The position numbers and the translations under genes are program-made. The notes under the pieces were generated by a model. It made no database searches. It was not told where the DNA came from and worked only from the letters and a program-made list of their open reading frames with translations. DNA of 61,047 nt from the IMG/VR virus record IMGVR_UViG_3300028198_000003, positions 1 through 61,047 of that record; one strand, 5' to 3'. Below, in pieces: positions 13,749 through 21,815 of the stretch (position 1 is the stretch's first letter; every line of letters starts with the position of its first letter). The stretch comes from a virus.

Positions 13749-15551
13749 ATGGTTCTACCATCATCTACTGATGTCACTCTTAATGTCAATGACTTTTTAT
13801 CTGAGCAGGAATATGACAGAAAGAAAGCAGGGATTATATCTCGTGTAGTTAACACGCCTATTGAAGTTGACTATCAAAGAGATCTAAACTGTGCTTACGA
13901 ATTAAATGATAAAGTAACAGGAAAAAGATCAGGGTTCAAAGTTATCAAAGCAAAACCTAAACTAAAAGGTATTGATGGTAACACAGCAATGAATCATGAA
14001 TTGGCACACGTTCTGTTCGATTCATTTGATCCCAAAGCACTTCAAACATTAAAAGACTGGGCATTTCAATGGGGTGCAGAAAACTCAAACGAGTATAGAA
14101 GAGCCTTTAATATATATCATACAGCAATGAATGTGATTGAAGACCAACGCATTGAGTCATTGTGGGGCAAGATATACTTGGGTAACTTTAGAGACTTTCA
14201 AAGAGTGAGAAAGAAGTTAGGTAAAGAACTAACATTCATTGACCACCCATCTGCTGTACTATTGGCAGAGAGATTCTTTAGACCTGACTTGGTAACACCA
14301 AGCAAGTATGCACACGTGGCACCGTTCATACATGATGTTGAAGGTAAGGATCTTAAAGCCACTATGATTGTCATGAATCGTATAAAACAATACCTTGATG
14401 ATAAGATTAAAGACATGGAAAAAGATGCTGAAGAATACAAAGACCAATCTGACAAGTATAACAAATGCAGCAGTGATGTATCAGATTCTTCTGATGAAGA
14501 ACAGAGAGCAAGAAGAGTTAAGGAAAGAGACTTTGAATATGACAAAGTAAAAACGATGAACAAAGAGATATCTAAGGACAATAATCCTGTTCAAATAGAA
14601 AGACGGGCAACACCTAGATTATCAAAACATGCACAAAATGCAGAATCACTGTATGGACTTGAAGATCTTGGAGCAGGAAAATATGAAGAGGCATTGGAGG
14701 AGGAACAAGAAAATGCACAACAAAAACTACAAGCAATCAAACAGAGTATGGAAGGATCAGATATGGTTAAAGTCCCATCATATATTAGAGACAAACCAGT
14801 AGACAAAACAGGTGGATTTAAACCTGTTATTGACAACCATATTGTTGCACAATTTAAAAGATTGTTGCGATCCTTCAAAGAAAAGACGCATGAAGACGCA
14901 AGTGATGAGGGATATGACTTGGACATTGGCGAATACATTAACATGAAAGCCAATGGATATGGTGATTGCTTCATAGAGGACAAAGACACCAATGGTCTAT
15001 CAATAATGTTAAGTATTGATGGCTCAGGTAGTATGAGAGATCACAACCCAATGGTTGCAAACATGGTAGCAACTATGCAAGAAGCAACCAAAGACCAAAA
15101 AGATATAGAAATAAAGACTATGGTTTGGTCGTCAGATCGTACAGGTAATGTAGCGATACAAAGGTATGAATCAGAAGATATTAAATATCTACCCACTCAA
15201 CGAGGTGGATACACACCTACACACTTTGGTATTGAAGCAGGCTCAAGAGAACTTGCAAAGATGAATGGTAGAAGAAAACTATTGATAGTAATTACCGATG
15301 GATTTCCAAACTATCATAACAACGGTACCAAAGTTAGAACAGATGCAACAGTGAGTGCAACAATTAAAGCCTACAAGAAATCAATGAGAACAACACCAAA
15401 CATAGCAATAGTTGGAGTTGGATTCTTAAATGTTGAATACATGAGAAGAATGTTTGGAAACAAATATATATCCTGTAGGTCTATGAAAGAAGTAGGACAC
15501 TTTATGACCACAACACTTAGTAGAGAAATAGTCCGAGTTATGAAACGATAG
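13749..15551 (+). CDS. cobT-like: CobT-like VWA-domain protein with HELAH motif
   Basis: A 600-residue partner of the AAA+ ATPase. Near residue 80 is NHELAHVLF and further on NVIEDQRIES, the His-Glu-x-x-His and E-D-x-R-x-E motifs common in CobT-like proteins and related to metallopeptidase folds. A charged coiled-coil region follows (about 215-340). The C-terminal VWA domain has a complete MIDAS site: DGSGSM near 425, a Thr in GGYTPTH near 490, and Asp in VITDGFPN near 515. Together with the ATPase it should form a metal-dependent remodelling machine; the substrate is unknown. Adjacent stop and start imply co-translation. Confidence 0.8.
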   Translation: MVLPSSTDVTLNVNDFLSEQEYDRKKAGIISRVVNTPIEVDYQRDLNCAYELNDKVTGKRSGFKVIKAKPKLKGIDGNTAMNHELAHVLFDSFDPKALQTLKDWAFQWGAENSNEYRRAFNIYHTAMNVIEDQRIESLWGKIYLGNFRDFQRVRKKLGKELTFIDHPSAVLLAERFFRPDLVTPSKYAHVAPFIHDVEGKDLKATMIVMNRIKQYLDDKIKDMEKDAEEYKDQSDKYNKCSSDVSDSSDEEQRARRVKERDFEYDKVKTMNKEISKDNNPVQIERRATPRLSKHAQNAESLYGLEDLGAGKYEEALEEEQENAQQKLQAIKQSMEGSDMVKVPSYIRDKPVDKTGGFKPVIDNHIVAQFKRLLRSFKEKTHEDASDEGYDLDIGEYINMKANGYGDCFIEDKDTNGLSIMLSIDGSGSMRDHNPMVANMVATMQEATKDQKDIEIKTMVWSSDRTGNVAIQRYESEDIKYLPTQRGGYTPTHFGIEAGSRELAKMNGRRKLLIVITDGFPNYHNNGTKVRTDATVSATIKAYKKSMRTTPNIAIVGVGFLNVEYMRRMFGNKYISCRSMKEVGHFMTTTLSREIVRVMKR

Positions 15552-15565
15552 GAGGTGATAATGAC

Positions 15566-15889
15566 ATGGATAAAATAGAAATCAAAAAACAAGAAGATAG
15601 GTTACGAAAGAAATTAGTAACACAGTTAGGTAACATGCAGTACATGTGGATACCAAAACATAGAATGACTACTGAAGAAATACAAGGGTTAGATCAACTT
15701 GAACTGGAATCACAACATAGAAAACATTCAACTCTATGGGTTGAGTACAAAGTTAAACCAGTAGCACCAGTAGTATGTTTGTCTTGTGGGGTACAAACAG
15801 GTAAGTATGAGAATCACTTACTTAACGACCAAGACAAAATGGAATGGTATAATGATGAGTGCCAAGAATGTATGAGTGATAATTATTAG
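15566..15889 (+). CDS. 107-residue zinc protein
   Basis: A helical, charged N-terminal half leads to CLSCGVQTGKYENH and CQEC, a four-Cys zinc ribbon. It follows a perfect GGAGGTGAT ribosome-binding site. Last gene of the CobS/CobT operon; a terminator hairpin spans its stop codon. Function unknown. Confidence 0.6.
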   Translation: MDKIEIKKQEDRLRKKLVTQLGNMQYMWIPKHRMTTEEIQGLDQLELESQHRKHSTLWVEYKVKPVAPVVCLSCGVQTGKYENHLLNDQDKMEWYNDECQECMSDNY

Positions 15890-15905
15890 TCACTCATATT
15901 TTTTT
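15872..15905 (+). terminator. 8-bp hairpin plus T7 over stop codon
   Basis: ATGAGTGA (15872-15879) pairs perfectly with TCACTCAT (15890-15897), followed by A and seven T. The stop codon at 15887-15889 is in the loop. Confidence 0.8.
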
Positions 15906-15913
15906 ATATTTAA

Positions 15914-15950
15914 TTGCGTCTTGATTGTTGCTCAACAGTTTCGTAGTATC
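15914..15950 (-). repeat. contiguous copy of the 31-nt element (inverted relative to 6814-6910)
   Basis: The reverse complement of 15914-15944 equals the 14-nt and 17-nt halves found at 6814-6827 and 6894-6910 joined without a gap. Five of the next six bases also match. Confidence 0.8.
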
Positions 15951-16216
15951 AATTTGTAGGGGCTAATCAGTGTGTGAATTGACACAATCTTAGAAATCTA
16001 AATAAGATGAAAAGATACGGTGACTGATCATCACCAAGCTGGTGTATCTCCTTTATATGAGTTAGAACCTTCGGGTAAAGTACTCTTGTGCTGCTTAGAT
16101 AAAGGAGTTCCCAGTCTTTTAGCTACAGGGATTACATATCCCACATGAACGAGGCGTTTTCAGAATGGGCTTGAGGCTCATTGTAGAACAGGCACGCCTA
16201 CCTACATACAACAAAA

Positions 16217-16243
16217 AGTTGTACACGAAAATTTGTACACAAC
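16217..16243 (+). ncRNA. AGTTGTACACG hairpin, related third copy
   Basis: AGTTGTACA (16217-16225) faces TGTAC-AC-AACT (16233-16243) with a two-base bulge and an AT-rich loop. It repeats the first eleven bases of the apical motif at 10425 and 12085. Confidence 0.45.
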
Positions 16244-16244
16244 T

Positions 16245-16268
16245 CTATTTGGCAAAATAGGGTTTTTT
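16245..16268 (+). terminator. hairpin plus T6 terminator
   Basis: CTATTT (16245-16250), loop GGCA, AAATAG (16255-16260), then GG and six T. It would end a plus-strand RNA across 15906-16244. Confidence 0.6.
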
Positions 16269-16309
16269 CTAAGCGAAACGCTTATATTACATTTATGTAT
16301 ATAGCAAAT

Positions 16310-16615
16310 ATGACTAACATATTTGTTTATGGAACTTTATTAGATGATACAGTAAGAGGTAGGGTATTAGGTAAAGATATTAAAGGAAAATCCGATACCT
16401 TAGAGGATTATATCATTGATACTCACAGTGTACTTACAAGTTATCCTACTATTGTACAACAAAACAGAGGATTTGTTAATGGCAAGTATTTTGACGTTGA
16501 CATGGAAGATATTAAGAAATTAGACCGTTATGAAAGTGAATACTATAAAAAAATAGAAGTTAAGTTAAAAAGTGGTGTTGATACTTTGGTATACACTGAA
16601 CGTATTTACATGTAA
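16310..16615 (+). CDS. gamma-glutamylcyclotransferase-like (AIG2/GGCT) protein
   Basis: A 101-residue protein starting MTNIFVYGTLLDD. The F-V-Y-G-T-L-L strand and loop, a central GFVNGKYFDVD segment, and LDRYESEYYKKIEV fit the GGCT/AIG2 fold, whose members cyclise gamma-glutamyl groups and release 5-oxoproline. The L-D-x-Y-E segment carries the likely catalytic Glu. CTTATATTA at 16281-16289 lies 29 nt before this ATG, so it is preferred over the ATG at 16295. In a genome with an amidoligase and a glutamine amidotransferase, a gamma-glutamyl-handling enzyme may belong to the same chemistry. Confidence 0.75.
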   Translation: MTNIFVYGTLLDDTVRGRVLGKDIKGKSDTLEDYIIDTHSVLTSYPTIVQQNRGFVNGKYFDVDMEDIKKLDRYESEYYKKIEVKLKSGVDTLVYTERIYM

Positions 16616-16827
16616 TTAGCCCAAGACATAGCATAAATTAATTTTTCCTCTTGATCTTCATCTAAATTTTCATCTTCTATTGCTGCATGAATCAATTCAT
16701 GTTGAATTGTACTTAAAATATCCTCTAAACACTCATGTCTATCCAAATATATGACTATTCTCTTGTTTTCAGAGTAATATATCCCTCTTTCTCCATGTCC
16801 TAACACTTGCATGCTTACTGTGACCAT
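16606..16827 (-). CDS. minimal HExxH metalloprotease-like protein
   Basis: A 73-residue protein with STIQHELIHAAIEDENLDED: His-Glu-x-x-His followed by an acidic helix. It resembles the core helices of small phage zinc peptidases but is very short. TTTATAATT 28 nt upstream supports the start. Its 3' end overlaps the convergent GGCT-like gene by ten bases. Could be an active minimal peptidase or a metal-binding remnant. Confidence 0.6.
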   Translation of the reverse strand: MVTVSMQVLGHGERGIYYSENKRIVIYLDRHECLEDILSTIQHELIHAAIEDENLDEDQEEKLIYAMSWANYM

Positions 16828-16882
16828 AATATTACTATCTCTATAAAATTATAAAGATTTTGATTGATATAGAGTATATATA

Positions 16883-17284
16883 CTAATGTATACCTGCATG
16901 TTTAAATGCTTCCAGTACTTCACGCATGGATTCATCACATCTATTGTCTTTAAATACGTTAATACAGTCATAATGATTAATATCAACTACTTTAATATCA
17001 TTCCATTCCAATGTCTTTTTTTGAACCGTATCACGCTGACTCATACCTATTCCAGTATGTCTAGCGTCCTGCACACGTACAGCGATTATAGGATCAGTAT
17101 AAATTACTATATCTATGGTTTCTTTTTCTTGTCTACCTGATACTGTATCTTTCCATTCACCTTTTAACAGGTCTTTGAACTTGACCTGAATCTTTACTTC
17201 TGCCTCTGGAAACAACTGTACTACATGATCAAATACAACATACTCACCATGTCCTATGAAATTACCCTGTTTATCTATTTCCAT
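16883..17284 (-). CDS. nuclease-fold-like protein
   Basis: A 133-residue protein with TIDIVIYTDPIIAVRVQDARH, then SQRDTVQKKTLEWNDIKVVD. This order (Asp on a strand, a second strand, His/Arg-Asp helix, final strand) resembles small PD-(D/E)XK proteins of the Vsr/DUF559 type. The usual Glu of the second strand is Arg or Gln here, so activity is uncertain. CTTATATTG is 28 nt upstream. Alternative: an unrelated alpha/beta protein. Confidence 0.45.
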   Translation of the reverse strand: MEIDKQGNFIGHGEYVVFDHVVQLFPEAEVKIQVKFKDLLKGEWKDTVSGRQEKETIDIVIYTDPIIAVRVQDARHTGIGMSQRDTVQKKTLEWNDIKVVDINHYDCINVFKDNRCDESMREVLEAFKHAGIH

Positions 17285-17314
17285 AATTATAATTTGTTTG
17301 TTACAATATAAGTC

Positions 17315-17653
17315 TTAGTACTCTCTTGTGTAAACGTTCCACTTGCCTTTCTCTCCCTTTACATTCATTGACAGTACCTTGATGTTCTTGTGATCCTTTG
17401 CAAACTGTTTCAAAGGTTTTTCCTTTGCCCATGCGTTTGTTTTTATCTGCAGCATGATTATATTATTGTCATGGTCAAAACATATACCGTCAAAAAGATT
17501 CCACAAGTCCAGTGCCCTGTACCATTCGCCCACAGTATATACCAAGTCACTGCGTCTAGTGTGTGACTTTAGCCATATCTCGTCATATCCGTTCTTTAAC
17601 AGCCACATGACAGATTTCCTGTTAGATGCTCTCATACGTTGTCTAGGGTTCAT
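17315..17653 (-). CDS. PD-(D/E)XK nuclease-like protein
   Basis: A 112-residue protein with a basic N-terminus (NPRQRMRASNRKSVMW), then LFDGICFDHDNNIIMLQIKT: an Asp, a turn, and Q-I-K in place of E-x-K. Together these suggest a Holliday-junction-resolvase- or VRR-NUC-like nuclease. The size fits resolvases. Context with RadA and MCM supports a role in DNA processing. Confidence 0.5.
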   Translation of the reverse strand: MNPRQRMRASNRKSVMWLLKNGYDEIWLKSHTRRSDLVYTVGEWYRALDLWNLFDGICFDHDNNIIMLQIKTNAWAKEKPLKQFAKDHKNIKVLSMNVKGEKGKWNVYTREY

Positions 17654-18003
17654 TAATCTACCAATGATCTTAAATGTTCAATTCTTAATATTAACCTGTC
17701 TATATGTTCTTCTGATCTTATTATATCTTTTGGTATATTCCAAAACTTACTTCTACAAGTATCAGAACAATACATTTTTTGACGGGTTTTGCTTATAAAA
17801 TCATTTTTACAAAATTTACAGTTTATTACATATTCTGATATACGATTTTCTGCTCGTTTTCTTTTTAACTCCTGTCTCTTATCTTCATGTCTTTTATCCA
17901 TACATGGTGTACATACCCTTTTGGCTGTTAGAAGAGTTTCATCAAAATTACCCTTACATTTTACACATTTTATAATGAACGGCTCAGCCAACTCTTTCCC
18001 CAC
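17653..18003 (-). CDS. double zinc-finger protein
   Basis: A 116-residue protein with CVKCKGNF...CTPC (one ribbon) and CKFCKNDF...YCSDTCR (a second, TRASH/HNH-like C-x-x-C ... C-x3-C). A basic Lys/Arg helix links them. The GTG start is weak. The second finger resembles that of the 24813 protein. Likely nucleic-acid binding. Confidence 0.55.
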   Translation of the reverse strand: MGKELAEPFIIKCVKCKGNFDETLLTAKRVCTPCMDKRHEDKRQELKRKRAENRISEYVINCKFCKNDFISKTRQKMYCSDTCRSKFWNIPKDIIRSEEHIDRLILRIEHLRSLVD

Positions 18004-18193
18004 AGTTTCTACAAGTCTCTACTCTGATTTCAAAATTATCTTCGTCCAAATCATATCCCTCATCTATAGGATAACCTATATGAAAGCATGGAAGTCTTGA
18101 TAATTGTTCCTCCAATGCTTCTATCCTATGAAGCATGTCATTAAGAAGTTCTTCAGTCTTATCCTGTTGTATGTCGTCCATATTTGCACTCAT
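17984..18193 (-). CDS. 69-residue coiled-coil/zinc protein
   Basis: A helical N-terminal half (LLNDMLHRIEALEEQLSRL) with heptad spacing, then a possible zinc site from C36, H38 and CRNC near the end. Its start overlaps the RadA stop (ATGA), so it is co-translated with RadA and may be an accessory factor. Confidence 0.55.
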   Translation of the reverse strand: MSANMDDIQQDKTEELLNDMLHRIEALEEQLSRLPCFHIGYPIDEGYDLDEDNFEIRVETCRNCGERVG

Positions 18194-19221
18194 GCTTTTT
18201 CAGCGTCCTCTATGCCTTTTACTGTTAGTTGATATGCAGCGTCCTTCTGTTCATGTTCAGGACTGTCTATCATTCTAGCAATTCGTTTCTTGCCTGATTT
18301 CTTCAAGTATACCCTGTAAGTACTTGCATGTGCTACTATGTTGCCACCTATAGGTTTTACAGGATCACCAAACATTACTGACGGATCTGATTGAACTTGA
18401 TTGGTAAATAATACCACACATCTAAAGTAAAACGATATGTTTTTGATATGAGTCATTAGTCTTGCTATCTGGTTTTGTCTCTCAGATAGAGTTCCTCTAC
18501 CTAGGTATTCTTCCCTAAATTGACCTATTGCACCGTCTAATATTACTATTCTTGGGTGTATCTCTAACATTAGTTTTGATAGAGAGTCAACAGTACCTAA
18601 CAGTTGTTCTGTATTAGGAGTATAGAAATATTTTACATTTGCAAGTTTTTCATCAACATTTTCTTCTGTAGCCAATTCTCTTGCTAGCATGATTTCTTTA
18701 AGTCTTCTAGGTTTGAATGTATCTTCACAGTCAATCCATACGACAGGTTCGTCATTTGCTAATGCTTCTGCTGCCAATGACAAACATAACTGTGTCTTGC
18801 CACAGCCAAATTCACCATATACCTCATATACGGCTTCTGATACAAGACCACCATTAAACAGGTCGTCTACCTCAGTACATTTAGATGCCAATCTAGGCTG
18901 TGCCTCTTGATAAGCCATAAGCTCCATTATGTCCATATCAGTTTTTCTGATAAGACCGTTTTCTTCAAGTATTCGCTGAGAGTTGAATACCCAAGCATTT
19001 GACTTTATCTTGTCAACACCTGAAATAATTGATACCTCTTTGCCACCCCTTACACAAATGTCTATTATATTGGTTATACCAAATGATTCAAGTTTCTTTG
19101 TAGTTACAGCACCAACACCTTCCAGTTGACCTACTGAAAGGTCTAGTTGTATTTCTGGGGCTTTCAAATCTGTAGTTTTTTCATTTTCAATGTCTTCATT
19201 TTTAATTTCTAAAGTACTCAT
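18190..19221 (-). CDS. radA: RadA-family recombinase
   Basis: A 343-residue archaeal-type RadA. An N-terminal helix-hairpin-helix domain (VGQLEGVGAVTTKKLESFGI, about 30-55) precedes a RecA core with Walker A GEFGCGKTQ (about 137-145), Walker B RIVILDGAIGQ (about 224) and loop motifs including FTNQVQSDP and GGNIVAHAS. RadA forms filaments on ssDNA for strand exchange. Viral copies probably support recombination-dependent replication or repair. It lies downstream of MCM and upstream of nuclease-like and zinc proteins. Confidence 0.92.
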   Translation of the reverse strand: MSTLEIKNEDIENEKTTDLKAPEIQLDLSVGQLEGVGAVTTKKLESFGITNIIDICVRGGKEVSIISGVDKIKSNAWVFNSQRILEENGLIRKTDMDIMELMAYQEAQPRLASKCTEVDDLFNGGLVSEAVYEVYGEFGCGKTQLCLSLAAEALANDEPVVWIDCEDTFKPRRLKEIMLARELATEENVDEKLANVKYFYTPNTEQLLGTVDSLSKLMLEIHPRIVILDGAIGQFREEYLGRGTLSERQNQIARLMTHIKNISFYFRCVVLFTNQVQSDPSVMFGDPVKPIGGNIVAHASTYRVYLKKSGKKRIARMIDSPEHEQKDAAYQLTVKGIEDAEKA

Positions 19222-19259
19222 ATTATCTATAAACTCTCCCTCTATATGAGTCTTTGGTT

Positions 19260-21251
19260 TTACAGTTTTCGGTATGTCCCATCACCATTTAGTTTTATTA
19301 CACATTGTTGTTCCCAGTTGCCAAAGAGTTTCTTTGCAGAGTTCTCGTCAAACAGAGGACTCTCCCCTAGTTTTTTTATAAAGCCCTCATACATTACGTT
19401 CCCTTTCTCGTTCATACACTCTGTCCATACTGAGTGTGCTGACTGTTCCTTGTTCTCTTTCTTACCAACTATGAATGTTGCTTGATTGAATTTATTGTCA
19501 GTGTTTACTCCGAGTGAGCCAAACATTCTTTTCAAGAGTGCTTCCACAATGAGGACATCTGATACGTCGACTTTATCTTTGAATAAAATTTTTGCGTGTG
19601 CTGTCGCTAAACGAGCAAGGGCTTCGAGTTGTCGTACTCCGATAGCGAGTGAGTCGTTTGATACTGACAACGCACGCATTGTTTTATATATTTCAGCAAG
19701 TTTTTGTTTTGCCTCGATAGTTATGATTGGTTTATACTCTCGTATGTAATTAAGATATGATGTAAGTTCATTTCTTGAAAGGTATGTTGTCCCTGACATA
19801 TCATTGCCAGTAAATGTATCAAGTACGTGCTGTGCTTTCTTACTGTCTTCATCAACATTAACTACGTCCCTGATCAACCAGATTAAATCGAACCTTGATA
19901 CTAATGGCACAGGTATGTTAATGTTATCTATTAATGATGATTCAATATCATACTTACCATACTTTGGATTTGCTGCTGCAAGTATGCTAGCCTTTGCAGG
20001 TAATGTCATTCTAAATCCTGCCTTTGCAATAGATACTGTTTGTTGTTCCATACCTTCATGCATTGCACTTCTGTCATCAGGATTCATCTTGTCAAACTCA
20101 TCTATACATGCATGTCCCTCGTTACATAGTGGTAGTACCCCTGCTTGTGCTACTTGTGTACCGTTTTCCATCTTAACTATACCTATTGTAAGTCCTGCTG
20201 CACTTGCTCCTCTGCCTGAGGTGTACATGGACTTGTTAGAAATCTTTGAACATTCCTTTAGTAGTTCTGACTTTGCTAATGAAGGATCACCTACCAACAG
20301 TATGTTAATATCATTACGTTTTACTGTGGAATATCCACCTGCTAACATTAATAATATAGAAAATTTAATATCCTCATAGCCTATGATAAGTGGTGCAAAA
20401 CTATTGGTTAATTTATCAGTAAAACCATCTTCCTTTGAGGCTTTCTTTAGTTTGTCTATCTCTTCTTCTGTCATACATACGTCATTCTTTTTCTCCAAGT
20501 CTTGAGCAGATATTATCTCTATAACTATATCATGTATGTTACCTTCCTTGCCTAGCTTTACTACTGATTTGTATATACCTGTGATTCTTTTCTTCTGTCC
20601 AACAAATATTTTACCTGACAATTCATCAACTGCTACTGCCCTGAACATTATAGGTGTGCTGTTTTTTGCATCAGATAATTGCTGTTGAACATAGATGTAT
20701 TGTATATTATCTGTAACCAATCCCTCTTTAGATACAGTTAGTTTATGTCTCTTACACTTGATATTATTACACATGATGGTAGTAATATCTCTCTCATAGT
20801 CACATTTAATCTTCTGTGTTTGGAAACATAAAGGACACACACCATTACACTCTTTGATATATGATCTCTCTTTCTCAACTGCTACTATCTCACAGTCAAA
20901 TGTTACTGTTGTAAGCTCATGTTCTTTTGCATTTAATTCATGCATTTGAACAACACTATCCGATATAAGATTGATCTTTAAGTTTCTAAACGAATGTCTT
21001 ACCTCTGTGTAGTCAGCATATTTTGTCTCAAGATATTTAAGAACTGCTTGTTTAATAATATGTTTGAACTCATGTTCCTGTGTTAAAAAGTATTTGTATA
21101 TACCATCTTCCATTATATTAATACTGAATGTACTGTTAGGAGTAAGTGCATTAAGTACATCAAAGTATTTTTTACCTTGTAATATACCAGTACCACTGAT
21201 GTTTACAAAAACATCAATCATTGCTGACTCAGTATAAGTTTGCTCTTCCAT
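19260..21251 (-). CDS. mcm: MCM replicative helicase
   Basis: A 663-residue MCM. The N-terminal part has a zinc ribbon (CPLCFQTQ ... CNNIKCKRH, about 138-170) and OB-like strands. The AAA+ core has Walker A VGDPSLAKS (about 315), Walker B CIDEFDKM (about 374), sensor 1 LAAANPKYG and arginine finger SRFDLIW. A winged-helix-like C-terminus ends the protein. It unwinds DNA as a hexamer; with no viral DNA polymerase in view, the virus probably recruits the host polymerase. Its start overlaps the upstream 113-residue gene. Confidence 0.95.
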   Translation of the reverse strand: MEEQTYTESAMIDVFVNISGTGILQGKKYFDVLNALTPNSTFSINIMEDGIYKYFLTQEHEFKHIIKQAVLKYLETKYADYTEVRHSFRNLKINLISDSVVQMHELNAKEHELTTVTFDCEIVAVEKERSYIKECNGVCPLCFQTQKIKCDYERDITTIMCNNIKCKRHKLTVSKEGLVTDNIQYIYVQQQLSDAKNSTPIMFRAVAVDELSGKIFVGQKKRITGIYKSVVKLGKEGNIHDIVIEIISAQDLEKKNDVCMTEEEIDKLKKASKEDGFTDKLTNSFAPLIIGYEDIKFSILLMLAGGYSTVKRNDINILLVGDPSLAKSELLKECSKISNKSMYTSGRGASAAGLTIGIVKMENGTQVAQAGVLPLCNEGHACIDEFDKMNPDDRSAMHEGMEQQTVSIAKAGFRMTLPAKASILAAANPKYGKYDIESSLIDNINIPVPLVSRFDLIWLIRDVVNVDEDSKKAQHVLDTFTGNDMSGTTYLSRNELTSYLNYIREYKPIITIEAKQKLAEIYKTMRALSVSNDSLAIGVRQLEALARLATAHAKILFKDKVDVSDVLIVEALLKRMFGSLGVNTDNKFNQATFIVGKKENKEQSAHSVWTECMNEKGNVMYEGFIKKLGESPLFDENSAKKLFGNWEQQCVIKLNGDGTYRKL

Positions 21252-21570
21252 CTCTCTGATCCATTATGTTTTGTAACTGTAGTATTCTTTGCTGCAATAG
21301 TTTTACTTCTTCATCATCTATACTTGTAATATAACCTGCCCAATCCTCTATGTCAGATAAGAAGTTTGGTATATTAGAACTAACTTCGTCAGTAGTGAAG
21401 TGATCTAGTTTTACTAAACCTTTCTTATGGTTTTTAATATATTCATCTGCTGTGATAGCCAACATTAAGCTGAAAGAAATATGCTTAGGGCGTATAATAT
21501 CAAGTTCCTCATACACTTTCTTGGCATTGGAACTTATTGATATTGATTTGATTCCACAATTAAAATTCAT
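21229..21570 (-). CDS. 113-residue protein upstream of MCM
   Basis: A helical protein ending in a coiled-coil-like segment (EEVKLLQQRILQLQNIMDQR). It overlaps the MCM start by 23 bases and has TTTATATTA 30 nt upstream, so it is the first gene of the MCM transcript. It could be a helicase loader or adaptor by position only; no family recognised. Confidence 0.55.
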   Translation of the reverse strand: MNFNCGIKSISISSNAKKVYEELDIIRPKHISFSLMLAITADEYIKNHKKGLVKLDHFTTDEVSSNIPNFLSDIEDWAGYITSIDDEEVKLLQQRILQLQNIMDQRDGRANLY

Positions 21571-21618
21571 ATATTCTATATGAATATGTTATAATATAAA
21601 TGTAACTGAAAAAAATTA

Positions 21619-21744
21619 CTAGCAGATTTTTCCTAGACGGAAACGTTTGCCTCGCTTTTCTAACTGTTCAGCAAGTTGACCTGCTTTCTCAATAGCAACA
21701 ATTTGTGGATCTTTAAGATCTTCAATATGAATTTCTATAAACAT
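21619..21744 (-). CDS. 41-residue hypothetical protein
   Basis: MFIEIHIEDLKDPQIVAIEK, then a basic helix ending RGKRFRLGKIC. A TATA-like TTTAAATAG is 31 nt upstream. Function unknown. Confidence 0.5.
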   Translation of the reverse strand: MFIEIHIEDLKDPQIVAIEKAGQLAEQLEKRGKRFRLGKIC

Positions 21745-21815
21745 AAGATACTGTTATCAAGAACCCTATTTAAATTATTCTATTGAAAGAAATATAAAAA
21801 GAGATATAAATATTA

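Larger units (their letters stand above)
15906..16268 (+). ncRNA. candidate structured RNA D
   Basis: A 420-nt gene-free stretch (15890-16309) between two terminators. Stems: CTCCTTTAT (16048-16056) with ATAAAGGAG (16099-16107), perfect 9 bp, enclosing GAGT/ACTC and, at its tip, ACC-TTCG-GGT, a classic UUCG tetraloop on the plus strand; CACCA-AGC-TGGTG (about 16032-16044); GGGAT/ATCCC (about 16128-16142); AGGCGT (16152-16157) with ACGCCT (16194-16199). A TATA-like TTTATATTTA around 15903-15912 could start it, and the hairpin/T6 at 16245-16268 could end it. The 31-nt element shared with region B lies at its 5' side. Confidence 0.45.

Noticed and set aside
14198-14992. Minus-strand frames opposite the CobT-like gene
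   Set aside because: Antisense shadows without promoters; the VWA protein on the plus strand is clearly coding.
16295-16309. Upstream ATG for the GGCT-like gene
   Set aside because: It lies only 14 nt after the TATA box start, too close for initiation; the ATG at 16310 has the genome's standard 29-nt spacing.
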